A DNA stretch of 64,000 bases from Podocnemis expansa. Lineage: Eukaryota; Chordata; Testudines; Podocnemididae. The stretch covers positions 11,790,562 through 11,854,561 of the forward strand of contig ML682007.1 in assembly GCA_007922195.1 (NCBI GenBank), read 5' to 3'. The translations under genes and the position numbers were made by a program. The notes under the pieces were generated by a model, which saw nothing but the letters and a program-made list of their open reading frames with translations, did not search any database and had not been told where the DNA came from. Of this stretch, positions 35,441-47,038 are shown piece by piece (position 1 is the stretch's first letter; each line of letters starts with the position of its first letter).

Positions 35441-35682
35441 GCATTTTCAAGAAGCATGTTAGCTACTTTATATCTATATCTATATATATATATAAATCTT
35501 GGATTTCCAGAGTGGGATTTTTAAAATGTTCAGTGTTAGCCTAGTAAACTTTCTACTGACATCAGTGAGACCAGAGTTAGGTGATCACTGAGCAATTTCT
35601 TCAAAAAGTCTATAACCTTATTTTTTCTTTTGATATCATGTCCCCAGTTATTTGTCAGAGCTGAAATAAAAACTCTGAATAA

Positions 35683-35778
35683 GCATCTGACAAAGTGTAG
35701 TTTTTTCTCCCACAAAAGGTCATGCAATAAATTTATTAGTCTTTAAAAGTGCCACAGGACTCCTTGTTTGTTTTGCTA
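35683..35778 (+). mobile_element. Penelope-like tail, single sense copy
   Basis: Decayed core CTGACAA (35687-35693), CTCCCACAAAAGG, CATGCAATAAATTTATTAG, then CCACAGGACTCCTTGTTTG. No antisense partner. Confidence 0.8.
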
Positions 35779-38084
35779 TAACAAAGCAGACTCTCAGCAA
35801 GTAAATTAATTACTTAGCATTCTATTGTCATCCTGTATATTTCTGTTGGCATCTTGCAGAGCCATATCTGATCAGTAAAACACAAGCTCTGCTGTAGAAG
35901 TCACTTGTGATCAGTAAAGACTATATTTCTTAATTTAGCAAATACAACAGCTGGAGTCAGCATGATTTCTTATGACATCTATGTCTTGACATAAACAACT
36001 ATTCCTAAATTTTAATTAATAGCAATGATATGAGATCACAGGAAAAACAGATGAAATGTGTAGATGAATATCAACTTAGGGACAGGAGTATTTTTAGCAT
36101 TATGTCTAAATTGGAATCAAACACCTATAAAAATAGTCACTTTGTAATTGTCTGTTGGGTGCCATAGAACAATGTAAGGTGCAAATTATTGGAAAAAAAT
36201 AGATTTAGATCTTGTTAAATGGAAAGGGAAATTGACATTTCTTTTGGCTCTGATTTATGTTGTTGTATGTATTCATCCAATAAAATGTATCCGTCCAAAA
36301 ATCCCTGGTTAAGCATAAGTTTGGGGATCAATCCTGAAAGTGCTAAGTTCTAAATCACTGAGCTTAATTTGTAAGATGAGGCCTTTTTGAAAGAGGATCT
36401 GCCTTCCAGCATTTACAGTTTTTGAGGAAGATCCAAATACAGAGACTTCCACATTAGTGTATAATTGATGTCTCAGATACAATTATGCTGTTTGTTCAGA
36501 CAAAAGGCTAAAGCAGTGGATTTTCTGTGTCCTTTAATGCTGTGTAAGGCCTCAAATTTCAGAACTGAGCAAAGTCTGGCAATCAAAACTCTTAAACCTC
36601 ATTAATTTGGTCTCTCCTAGTGCAGTGAATTTTTCTCCTTATTAGGAATACTCCCTGGATAACAGCTTAATATTGCGCACACACTTTCATCAGTTCTGGA
36701 GAAGCTGTCAGTCTTTGCATATACAGCTATATGAACTGAGTGATTAAGCATTGCTCAGCATGACAGTGCGTGAACCCCGTTTAAATTCCAACCTCATGAG
36801 TACAGCTTCACAAATTTCATAGTCTTCCATAGCACAGCATGAGAGGAACTTAATTATGATTTCCAAACCTACAGTTCCACAGCACCGGCTGTATGAATCT
36901 CAGATACTGACCTCCCTTGCCACAACTCGTGTATCATGCCTCCCTAACAGGTCCTGTTGCAACAGTTCCATGCACTGCAGACCAACAGCTGTAATTGGTA
37001 CATAAATTATGCACGAAGAGGGAGAGATGGGGCTCGAAACTTGGTCCTCAAGCTCCAGAAATATGTCCTCTATCACATAAGTCAGAGAAACTACCATAGG
37101 GATGGAAACTGATCTTTAAATTGTGTAGTTCTTGTTCCCTTGACTTTTCCCATTGACTTCAAATTATATTACTGGGGGGTGACTACTGGTTACCCCTGCA
37201 CAGATTGATTAAGGATGCGTCTACTCTGAATTGAGCTAGTGCTAAATTGGCTTAAAGCCACTCCAGCTGCAGAGTGGGCTGGGAACCAGCTAACCTTGAA
37301 AGTGTTGTTTATAAGATAGAAGGTTGTTTTCTGTCGGAGGCATCCTGGGAATGCATCCATCCCTGGTGAGGGGGATGTTAGGTGTATGAAAATTGGGAGT
37401 GCCTCCTGTACAACAGCTTCGCTTGGGACCCCGATCCCTCCAGAGGACCAAGGGTTCTCCCCACTGGAGCAACGCTTTCTACAGGCCCTCAGGCACAGGG
37501 AGTAAAGAGTCATGGGCTGCCCTGTAGCAGAAGCAACATGAGCATTTGATCTTCATTTGCCTGCTTGCAGCTTGTGGGTAATGTATACTCAGTAATGCTG
37601 AAATTCTAAACTGCTCATTATATTAATACAATAAAACAATACATCCAGGCATCAGGTGTGGCTTCACTGAGTGTACCCAAGGACCCTGCTGAGGGAAGGG
37701 TCCTTTGTATAACAGATATCATATGATTTCAGTGGGACTTTGTGAATGAAAAAGTGCTCCACAGCATGAAATATGGTAGTAAAAATGGCCTTTATTTAAC
37801 AGTAATGTTTGGTTCTCAACTTTTTGTGAACACTTCCACTCTCGCCTTCTGCCAGTAAATTACAAAACTCTGCTCTGATGACGCAGTTTCTTGCCTTTGT
37901 GGTAAGAAAAACATTGTTTAAGTCAATGGAGTAAGTTTGAATTTACACCAGTTTAGCTGAGATCAAAATTTGTCTCAATGCACTTAAAGAAGTATTAAAA
38001 TGTACTTTGTTGGTCATGGGGATGTTGCTATCAGTTGGATTGTCTCTGGAGGGAAAATAATCAAGACATTGAAAAGAAACAATA
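35779..38084. other. Unassigned AT-rich sequence
   Basis: No supported gene. GATGCGTCTACTCTGAATTG at 37216 resembles a Harbinger TIR, but no right end could be placed. Confidence 0.5.
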
Positions 38085-38633
38085 AGAGATTTACTAGTCA
38101 GGGACAGACAGCTGAGTGGAGATCACAGGGGTCCATCCCATTTCATGAATTCTATTTCTGCAACTTCTCTTTGAAGCCTTGATCTGGTATTCATCTGTCG
38201 GAGCCCCAAAGTTAGTAAATCATCAATGGACTGATCAGGAGGGTTGAAATGCTGACCCACTGATTTTATAATGTTGTGATTTCTGATGTTAGATTTGTGC
38301 CCATTTATTTTTTTGCACAGAGGCTGTCCTATTTGTCCACTACATAAGGGAGAGGGACATTTCTGGCACATGATGGCATAAATGACATTGGTGGATGAGC
38401 AAGGGAATGATCCTTTGATGGAGTAGCTGATTTTATTGTGTCCTGTAATAGCAATAGTGTCTGTTGTGCAGATATGGGGAAAAGTTGTCAGCATGGTTTG
38501 TTGCTGGGATATGTGCCTGCTGTAATGGTTCTGCTGTTAGGTCTGTAGTTGCTGGTGAATGTATGCTTAAGGCCGGGGGGCTGTCTGTAAGTTTGTTTTA
38601 CTGAACTAGACTAACACGGCTGCCTCTTTAGAA
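38085..38633 (-). mobile_element. Penelope-like element with endonuclease relic
   Basis: On minus, the element opens with a terminal tail (GTTCTAAAGAGGCAGCCGTG, TTAGTCTAGTTCAG; plus 38600-38633). After about 100 bp of decayed coding-like sequence it runs into a GIY-YIG endonuclease frame. The terminal sequence is the same tail that forms the short palindromic repeats elsewhere, linking those to this coding element. The reverse transcriptase part is missing, so this is a truncated, inactive copy. Confidence 0.75.
38123..38494 (-). pseudogene. GIY-YIG endonuclease domain of a Penelope-like element
   Basis: In PLEs this C-terminal domain nicks target DNA to prime reverse transcription. The 123-codon frame shows, in order: NVIYAIMCQKCPSPLC (residues 36-51), which is the 'IY' strand plus the cysteine cluster; SGQIGQPLCKKINGHKSNI (52-70), aligning to 'YxGxTGxxLxxRxxxHK'; SVGQHFN (78-84), the PVxxHF motif; and RLQREVAEIEFM (106-117), the C-terminal helix. 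The second tyrosine of GIY-YIG is lost (CSG) and the catalytic arginine position is lysine (KINGHK), so it should be inactive. The frame stops short of the GLN+D block still visible at 2761-2874. No upstream reverse transcriptase is in frame. Confidence 0.8.
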
Positions 38634-38638
38634 CATGT

Positions 38639-38699
38639 TAAAAAAAAAAGTTAATCTTAAAAAGATGTTAAATGTTTTTTTTTTTTTTTTAAAAAGTTA
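38639..38699. repeat. A/T-rich simple sequence
   Basis: An A10 run is followed by AGTTAATCTTAAAAAG and a run of about 16 T. It may be a fold-back, or the remains of poly-A tracts. Confidence 0.8.
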
Positions 38700-39098
38700 A
38701 AAAAATCATATTTTGGAATTGCTGGTAGGGTATGAATGACGCAAACAATGTAAACTTCCATCACAGTAGACAATGAGGCATGGAGAGTTGTATTTTGTCT
38801 AAGTCGAGATACTGCCTTAGAGCCCAGATACAAAAGCAACCACCTCATAAAAAAAACGCAACCCACGGGTTAGTTTAATACTGCCAGGTTGAAATACTGC
38901 CTTCCAATCTGCTGATATTAATAATGAATGACACATTTAATAATGGTTAGCACCTATAATATGTTAGGTGCTGTGACAACAGGCAATAAGACTCAATCCC
39001 TGCCCAAGAGTGCTTGCAGATTCTCATTACAAAAGGGCATGGCAAACATACAGCACAGTAACAGAGTGGCCAAGGTAATGAGGCACTCAGCTTCTTAG

Positions 39099-39526
39099 CA
39101 GGGCTGGCTTAAGGGGCGAGCCAGTGTGGCAATGGCTCAGGACACCAAAGCTTAGGGATGCTGTCCGTGACCTGGCCAGTTGGCCCTGGGGAGGGAGGTG
39201 GGGTTGACTGCTGCCCGTGGTGCGACTTCTGGTGTGGCTTTGGGCCATCCTGCCTGCCCTGATCAGCCAGGCCGTTGCTGGCCGCCCTGCCCCTGGTGTG
39301 GAGTGGCCACCCGGGGAAGGGTGAGAATGGGAGAGCTAAAGCTTTGGGCTGGCTCACCTCGCCCCTGAGGGTGGATTGGCCAGCCTAGGAGTGGGGTTGG
39401 GAGCTCAGAGCTTGGCCTCAGGGTGGCCTGCTGCACTCCTCTTCCCAGTACCAGGCTGCCAGCGGGATGGAGGGTTGCAAAAGCAAAAGTTGGCTCAGAG
39501 TGCCACAACCCCTTGAGATGGCCCTG
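39099..39526. mobile_element. GC-rich hAT MITE
   Basis: Left end CAGGGCTGGCTTAAGGGG; right end CCCCTTGAGATGGCCCTG. The 8-bp flanks CTTCTTAG (39091-39098) and CTGCTTAG (39527-39534) match in 7 of 8. Same family as 62351-62577: both share CCAGTGTGGCA near the left end and CAAAAGCAAAAGTTGGCTC near the right end. The long frames on both strands here are composition artefacts. Confidence 0.85.
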
Positions 39527-39534
39527 CTGCTTAG

Positions 39535-42500
39535 TTACTACTTTTTAATTCCTGCCCACCCCAATTTGCTTCTTTCCTGCTTCTTCTGAGGTGCTCCAGT
39601 CAACTTGCTATCCCAGTTTTCTTAGCTTCTGTGCTTTCTACCCCACTGCAGAGACACAGACTCTGAGTGTGGAGCCTTTTGTTCAGATTCAACTTCTTTG
39701 TGACACTGCCCCCAAACATGCCCCTTTTATTTTATTTTTTGGTGGTATGGGATACACAGTGGCGTATAGGTGCAAGTGTCTCCTCAGAGTCCTGGACCAG
39801 CTACTCACATCACACCTAGCCATGTGGGTGAAGATGCAGGTTCCACAAAAGGATTTTTTTTAAAAGGTTCCTCATTCCAGGTAAGTATGTAGAAAGCCAG
39901 GAGTGACCCCCCTATGATGGGGATCTAATGTACTAAACTTGATAGTACTCTTGCCTTCACCAATATGAGGCACAAGTAACTGCATTAAAGTCGATGGAAT
40001 TACTCCTGTGATTGCAAGCAGTGCTGCAGAGAGAAAAGAACCAAGCCTTTTGAATCTTGGGATTCATAGGTTTGTATGGAAAGCACAGTTGCTTATCTGT
40101 TATCAGTGTCATTTAGTAGCAGAACACATAAACAGAGTCTTTTAAATTGTCATGGGCCAGGATCAATGTGACGAGGTTAGCACTGGAGTAATGCTAACAC
40201 AAAGGGTGAGCTGTAACCTTGATGCAATAACCGTTAATTATTTCATCTACTGCCAGAAGGTTGACTGTCACAACCTCTAATGGTAATAACCCTTGCTGTT
40301 TGCATAATCCTTGTTCTGGGAATCAGAAACCTCTTTTGTTATACCAGGGTTAGAACTGCTGTATATTCCCTGCATGCACGCTTTGACTCATACTTGAAAG
40401 TTGCTCTGAGAGTGCTTTGCTGCAGCCCCAAGTCATGGTTGGCAACATTATACACTGTCCTCTACCCTCCAGTGTCAGGAGGGAATAAGGCTTTAATAAG
40501 TTATTCTGGCTCTATTTTGCTTTTCTCTGCCAAGAGGCTTTCATGATTTGCAGATGTGTTGTGGCAATGGGCGGCACAATGTCGTCTCCACAAAGGCTAC
40601 TCCTCTTCAAAGGAAGCATTTTTATTTTCAAGGTAAAAGGAATTCTTTTAGAATAAAAATGAGACTTTGAGGATTGATAGTGATGAGGAATAAAATGACA
40701 CACGGATATTAGCAATTTATGACAGGATGTTACATCTTTCTGTATGGAGTCTATGCTATGGCCAATCCAGGGAATTTAAAGCCTAGAAGTTACACCAAGT
40801 GAAAATGAAGCAGTGAAATAAACACTTTCACTATTTTGTTTTTATTTCTGTACACTTTGAAGTCCAAAAGACAAACATATTTTCTTCTGATTTCATTCTA
40901 TATCAGCTTCAAAAGTATGTGCTTTACTGACTCACTTTTAGCAGACTGTTCTGAAGAGGTTGTGATTAACTGGGTATTTTAATTAGCTGTTACCAAATTC
41001 TCCACTATGTCTTGATTCACTAATCTACTCAATCCTTATTTTAGGTTTTCCATCAAAGGGACAGTAGGCTGCAAATCTCAGCAGATTAGTCATATCGTTT
41101 GCAGAAAAAAACCTCAGTGATTCACCTACGCATTTCCTTTCCCCTCCTTCCCAAATGAACAAAATTAGGAATAAATATTGTCACTTATAACAAGAGTGAA
41201 AAAACCGGTTGACACTAGATTAATGATTAAGAAGTGTGGAAAAGAGGAAAAGTTTGGAAGACGCAAATACTTATTAAAAGACCAGATTCTGGAGGTGTAT
41301 GCTGAGTACTGTCTGTGGCCAAGAACATGACAAAGCAGAAAGATAAACCCATATGCACCCCTTACCAATCAACCTATAAAAACGTTACCCCAATTGATTT
41401 TGACTCTAAAAACGGAGAAGTGCAGGAGACTACATGGAGTCAATTAACCTTTTTGCCATTGATTTGACATGAAGGGCACTTATATATTGTTGTGAAGGGA
41501 GAACAGTGGTATAAACCCCTAAAATACAAAAATCAAGTCTCCATTAAAAAGTTTTGTCAGCCTAACTGTGTTGCTTGGGGGTATGAAAAGCCTACACCAC
41601 TGAGCAATGTCTTTAAGCTGACCTAACCCCTCATGTAGACAGTGAAAGAATTCTTCTCTTAAGCTAGCTATCACCTCTCAGGTCAGTGGATTAACTATAA
41701 TGTTGGGAGAACCCATGCTACAATTGTAGAGAATAGCTACAATGAAATGCCAGAGTGGGGCAGCTACAGGGTGCTGCTGTGCTGGTGTATTGGTTTAAAG
41801 TGTTGCCATAGCAGTAGCTCTTGAGAAACCTAACAATAAGTCTCTTTAATCACTGTTATCAGGCAATCCAACTCTGGAAGTCAACAATCATTAGTTACTT
41901 AAACTGATGCAAAAAATATAAAGGTTATTTTCAATCTCTTGCTCAAATGTTAATTGAGGGAAGGGGAAAGATAGCTGAAAAAAAAATGTAAATAAATTGC
42001 TTAGTTGGCAAATATGACAATGGTTAGTCCAAGAGACCAGTTAGAATGGCCCTCATTTTGGAGTATAAGGAGATTACATGAGTTACTTTCTTTCCGTAAT
42101 TGTACCCTTCTCTCCATGTTACCATGACACGTTGGGGGTGGTGAAAAAAAACCCCCAGTTATCTGAAGCAAAATTGCTGCACTAGAGTTAGCTGCAGCAT
42201 GACTTTGAATGGTTGATTTTACATGAGTGAGGCTGTATGAAATGGTGGTCAGAAAATTGTCCATCCATGCAGAGAAGAATTAGGGATATTCCAGAGCTGA
42301 TTTGTGAATTGGAATAAGGTTTTTCATAAAATCCATTCTAGCATTTGATTGCAGTTACCATGTTCCTTCTTGCAGTCTTCCCAAAGGAGGTAATTTCACA
42401 TTCCACCACTTCATGACACTGTCTGTAGAAGAGAAAAATATCATCTGAAGCAAGCTGAGACAGTGTGTGACAGAAGATAATACCCCAGATTGGTTTCTTT

Positions 42501-43382
42501 GTCATAAGAAGCGGTGGCTCCTGTAGGTTCACACAGGATAAAGTATTTCAGTAAGTGACCATTTCTAGCTGTTAAAGTAAAAAAAATCTGCTAGAGATTT
42601 CTGAAACAGGGTGATCTCCTGGAGTTGTACAGCTTGCCTGAGTGCTTCTGAAAGTGAAAAATTAAATTAGATATTTGCAGCAGTGCATCTGAACCCCACA
42701 CAATACGATTTATGGTTTCATATATTAGAAAGTTCACTATCATGCAGTGCAATCTACAATACAGATAAAAAGCTTCAGCTTGCCTGTAAAATTTATATTG
42801 TGTACAATGCTTTCTAGACTGCCATCGTCTTGTCACTATGATAGTGAGAGAAGGACGCTAGTGTAGCATAAGTAGGTGTGGGGCAAACTTCTTTACAAAA
42901 GTCACTGATGTGTGCTAGTGTTAATAATCTGAGAACCTGATATTAACTTGTAATGGCTCCATGTGGTGTTCTCACTTCCAGCCCTACTTTACACCAGATC
43001 AAATACTTACCTCACTGATGTTCTGTATCAGTGCTGCCTTTTCTTCCTCTTAGGTCTTTTGCAAATTGTTGCAGGTGCAGTTGGCAAAGTTAATTTCTAT
43101 ACAACTGTGCAACATCCTGTAATGTTTCTGAAGGCTTCCTGGATGACAAGTGACTTCTTACTTTGAATCCTCCTAAATTGGAAACGAGTTCTGTAACATA
43201 GTACACTCTGGGCTGCACTAGATTTTTTTCAGATGTGGGCAAAAAGCACCTCACTACATGTGGATTTAGGAAGATTTTTACATTTCAGTTACCTGACCCT
43301 GTATGGCCTTGATGAGTTTACATGTTTTCTATAGCCTTCTTTTGCCTGTTGATGGCTCAGTATTTTCAACAGTATCTTAAAC
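39535..43382. other. Unassigned sequence with a possible decayed MITE
   Basis: No supported exon or RNA gene. About 41540-41830 has hints of a decayed Harbinger or hAT miniature element (CTCATGTAGACAGTG in the middle, TTTAAAGTGTTGCCATAGC at the end), but ends and duplications could not be placed. Confidence 0.4.
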
Positions 43383-43568
43383 CAGTAGTTTTGAAACTTG
43401 TTTTCCTCAGGACTCAGTTGAAAATTATTTACACTCACAACACAACAATTACATCTTTCAGCAGTGCATTCCAGTTTTTTGGCAGCAGCAGCATGGAGTG
43501 CTGCAACCAAATACTTGAGGGCCTGTGACCCAGTACTGGGTCCCAACTCATAGTCTGAAAACCTTACA
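43383..43568. mobile_element. Decayed hAT MITE
   Basis: The left end CAGTAGTTTTGAAACT and the right end AGTCTGAAAACCTTAC are imperfect inverted repeats. The inner GGGTCCCAACTCATAG is typical of the group whose ends read CAGTGGTTCTCAAAC. The 8-bp duplication is not recognisable. Confidence 0.5.
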
Positions 43569-44119
43569 CTACAATGACCTGTAGTATAGTATCAGTATTA
43601 GTAGAGTGGGAGGCATCATTAAGAAACATCCTTAGGTTTGGAGACTAGGAGCACAAAAGCGTGTGTTACTACAGGTAACACACTCACATTCGTATGCATG
43701 AACATATCACTCCCTCTTTCCTTATTTACACTTTCACTCCCTGGGAACTCTAGGGTGCTCCATTTCTCATAGATTAACCCTAGTTCCTTTATTCTCTTCA
43801 GCATCCATGTCAAGGAGTTACCATAACAAGCTGAATGTATTACAGACCCCCCCCCCTGCCCCCCCGGTGTTATCATCAGGCCTCTTGCAGTATTAACTGG
43901 CACATTGGGATGGATTTTCTAGTCTATTCCTACATAGTTTCCAGAACACCAGAACTTTATGTATGTTTCTCTGTAATCTTATACTTTACTGGTACAGATT
44001 TATCTTTCAGTCAGGTAGTCATGCCAATTTGTTTCAGGGTTGAGGCCTTCTATGACCAAACTACATATCTTACCAAATTAAAGCCTGTAGACCTTGCATT
44101 ACAACCTCCTTAAAAGCGT

Positions 44120-44165
44120 CTGATGAAGTGGGATTTTCTCCCACGAAAGCTCATGAGATAAATAA
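44120..44165 (+). ncRNA. Hammerhead-ribozyme-like motif in a Penelope tail
   Basis: CTGATGA (44120-44126), one A, stem II GTGGG (44128-44132) paired with CCCAC (44140-44144), then GAAA (44145-44148) and a short stem III region GCTCATG. PLEs are known to carry hammerhead motifs in their terminal repeats, which process element RNA by self-cleavage. Deviations: an extra A between CTGATGA and stem II (also present in other copies here), no clear cleavage triplet with a paired stem III, and stem I not evident. It is probably a remnant rather than an active ribozyme. Confidence 0.5.
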
Positions 44166-44169
44166 ATTT

Positions 44170-44377
44170 CATAGAATCCTAGGGTTGGAAGGGACCTCAT
44201 AGGTCATCTAGTCCAACCCCCTGCCAGAGGCAGGACCACTCCCACTAAACCATCCCAGTCATGGTTTTGTCCAGCCGGGCCTTAAACACCTCCAAAGATG
44301 GAGACTCCACCACCTCCCTTGGCAGCTCATTTCAAGGCTTCACCACTCACCTAGTAAAAAAGTTTTTTCTAATATCC
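44170..44377 (-). mobile_element. CR1 3' end nested in a Penelope tail
   Basis: Antisense CR1 terminus: CATAGAATCCTAGGGTTGG, GGGACCTCATAGGTCATCT, AGTCCAACCCCCTGCC, ending TTTTTTCTAATATCCA. Flanked by AAATTT at 44164-44169 and 44378-44383. Removing it restores a continuous PLE tail, which fixes both ends. Confidence 0.9.
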
Positions 44378-44442
44378 AAATTTGTTAATCTTTAAAGTGA
44401 CACAGGACTCCTTGTTTGTTTAGCCTTATTATTAGACAACCT

Positions 44443-46411
44443 TTATATTAGCATCATTCTATCTTGTCTGTCTGTCTGTATTCCTGTGCTTTCTCATCTT
44501 TTTCCAGAAGATGGCAAAACAGTTACAGGTTAGGTTTCAGGCAAGTGGTGTTCGTAGGTTTTGATTTGGTCTACTTTTAGTCTTCACTGAAAAATAATAC
44601 AAGTTTTTTTTAGAACAGATGACCTTAAAACCAACACACTAAAATGGAGAAAATAAATATAGAAGTAATTCAGAGTAGCCAAACTTATTGTCTGAGGTAT
44701 GTGATGCGCTGTTAATGTATTTGTTTGCAAAAGGTTGGCTGCCCAGTCTAGCATGTACAGTGGCCAGCCACCGTTTTGTAAACAAATGCCTTCATGGTGA
44801 CTAAAAATGCCTCATAGAAGATGATGTTTGACCACTCTGAATTACTTCTGTATTTGTTTTCTCCATTTTAGCATGTTGGTTTTAAGGCCATCTGTTCTAA
44901 AAACCTTGTTTTTGTATTATTTTCTTAATATCCAATACATACATATTTTTGATACATATTTATTAGTCCTGTACTCCTGTGATGTGCGCCTACTTATATT
45001 TTACCACTTAAACCTAAATCTAATTTGTTACTCATACAGTGATTACAGAATTTTATGATTTAACACACTCACACATCTCTGTTTTTAAGTAAGGGGCCTT
45101 GTGCTATTTTAAATAAAACTAGCTTTATTGTCAGATGTTCCCTTTTTTCCTCACATGAAAAATGTTGATGAGTTTATGTAATGAAAATGCCAGTCTCTAT
45201 GAATTCTGTAAATTAGCATACAAATTATTAAATTAAATCAGCCCAGTACTGTTCAATAAGAAGATCTGATTAAGAGCTTTTCACAGCCATACTATAGTTA
45301 TTTATTATCATAAGACATTTTTGTTCTTGATTAAACAGGGAATATTTAGGAGAATTTAATGCCTAGAGATTGAATTCAGGTGAAGTAACGACACTCAGAA
45401 TTTCAATATAATATTAAATCCCCCGCAGCCAATAAAAAACTCATGTCTGTCTGTTATTAATGAGATCGATAACTTTTAATTTATAAATGCTTTTCCCTGT
45501 TGTCAGAAGAATTCTATGAACATAACAGTAAATTTAAAACTAACACATCAAAACCCCGTTTGAGCAAAAGCAAATTAATGTGACAATGTTAAAAATAACC
45601 CATAAAAATAAGATTTAAAACTTCTGAAAAAATGTCTGGAAGGAGAACAACACTTTTCTCAGTTCAGAGTCTGAGTTTTCCTAAGGAAAGAAGCAATTCT
45701 CAGTGTGAATGAAAAGTGAAACATTTGAAAATAGTTGCCATTAGCATTTTTGGTGACTACCTTAGTATAAAGTGGCATATGGTGTGACAGTGTGCAGCTG
45801 AGATGTACTGTAAGAGATTATAAACCAGTTTTCAAACTGCTATAGTACTGGTTATAAACTAGAAGAGCATGAAATTGCTAAGCAGGTGGCAAGAATTTAG
45901 CAGATTGGCTAGACAGGTGGTGAGCTCTGACTATTGCTTACTGTGCAAAAGTTTCACATTTCACTTTTACCTTGTCCTTCACATCCCATCCAGCCCAGTC
46001 TGTTTTGTCCACTTATCTTTTTTATAAACTCTCATTGGAAACTCTTTGGAGAAGGGATGATATTTTTACTTCATGTCTGTATACCACCTAGAATAATAGG
46101 GTTCTGATCTTTGAACAAGACTTCTAGGTACTGACTTGATGCTTACCATTATTTATTATTGCTGGTTTATTTATTAATATTGCAAATCTTGAAACATTCT
46201 TATCTTTGTAAATACTTTTATTTTTCTCACATGAAAGAACTAATTAGGCCTTCTTCTGAGTGCTATTGATGCAGATTAATTTTTAGTTTGGAGAAAATGG
46301 AACTAAGTTGAGTTGCAAAGTAAAGAGTATCCAGAGCTACTCCAACTGCTGCTGCTGTGTGTGTCCATTTATCCTGTTTCACTTACACCATCAATACACA
46401 TCAAAGACTAT
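44443..46411. other. Unassigned AT-rich sequence
   Basis: No supported gene. A short (TGTC)n patch lies at 44465-44479. Confidence 0.55.
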
Positions 46412-46784
46412 GGCTATGTCTACACTGGAGGCGTAAGTCAACTTAACCAGGCTTAAGTCAGCTTAAGCAAATGCAACTCCATGATCGCGTTGGGAGTTCG
46501 TTAAGTCGACTTAATAACTCTCACCCTTAAAGTCGACTTAAAACATGGCCATTAAAGTTGACTTAAGGCAGGGGACCCATTCAAAGTTGACTTAATAAAG
46601 TCTTAAGTTAAGTCAGGGGACCCATTCAAAGTTAACTTAAGACTTTATTAAGTCAACTTTGAATGGGTCCCCTGACTTAAGTCAACTTAAACAAATGGGG
46701 ACTCTCTATATCTACTTAATAAAGTCAACTTTAAGTCGACCTTATTAAGTTGACTTAACTAAGCCCTCTAGTGTAGACATAGCC
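46412..46784. mobile_element. Harbinger-type MITE with large internal palindrome
   Basis: Ends GGCTATGTCTACACT and AGTGTAGACATAGCC are perfect inverted repeats, the reptile PIF/Harbinger MITE signature. TAT flanks both sides (46409-46411, 46785-46787). Inside, TTAAGTCGACTTAA-like motifs repeat many times, and a 39-bp perfect inverted repeat (46571-46609 and 46634-46672) surrounds a partial direct copy of its own arm. Confidence 0.85.
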
Positions 46785-46844
46785 TATAGGATGAGTATAT
46801 ACTACAAGCTATTTGGCATAGCTCAATTCTAAAGTCACTTAGGC

Positions 46845-47030
46845 CACTGTTCCCTCTAAGCTGTGCGTGTGTGTGCGTGCACACGGGTCATGAAACCTGC
46901 GCACACAACAAAATAAAGTGTGCACGAAAAAATTCATAAGTGCTAATATTGGTGCTCACAAAGAAATGCTTTTGCACACACAAAGAAAGTGTTTGCACAC
47001 ACTTTTTATGAGTAATTAGAGGGAACGTTG
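46845..47030. mobile_element. hAT MITE
   Basis: Left end CACTGTTCCCTCTAA and right end TTAGAGGGAACGTTG are inverted repeats. Flanks ACTTAGGC (46837-46844) and GCTTAGGC (47031-47038) match in 7 of 8. The interior is rich in alternating GTGTGCGTGC/GCACAC. Confidence 0.85.
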
Positions 47031-47038
47031 GCTTAGGC

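Larger units (their letters stand above)
44108..44435 (+). mobile_element. Penelope-like tail (sense) split by a CR1
   Basis: The tail runs from about 44108 to 44169, carrying the best hammerhead-like core in the window, and resumes at 44378 (TTTGTTAATC, CACAGGACTCCTTG). A short direct repeat ACAACCT (44101-44107 and 44436-44442) may be its target duplication, but is weak. The interruption is the CR1 at 44170-44377. Confidence 0.8.

Noticed and set aside
37216..37520. Harbinger MITE starting GATGCGTCTACTCTG
   Set aside because: No matching right-hand inverted end or target duplication was found.
39109..39508. Proline/glycine-rich frames on both strands
   Set aside because: They lie wholly inside a hAT MITE with defined ends; composition artefact.
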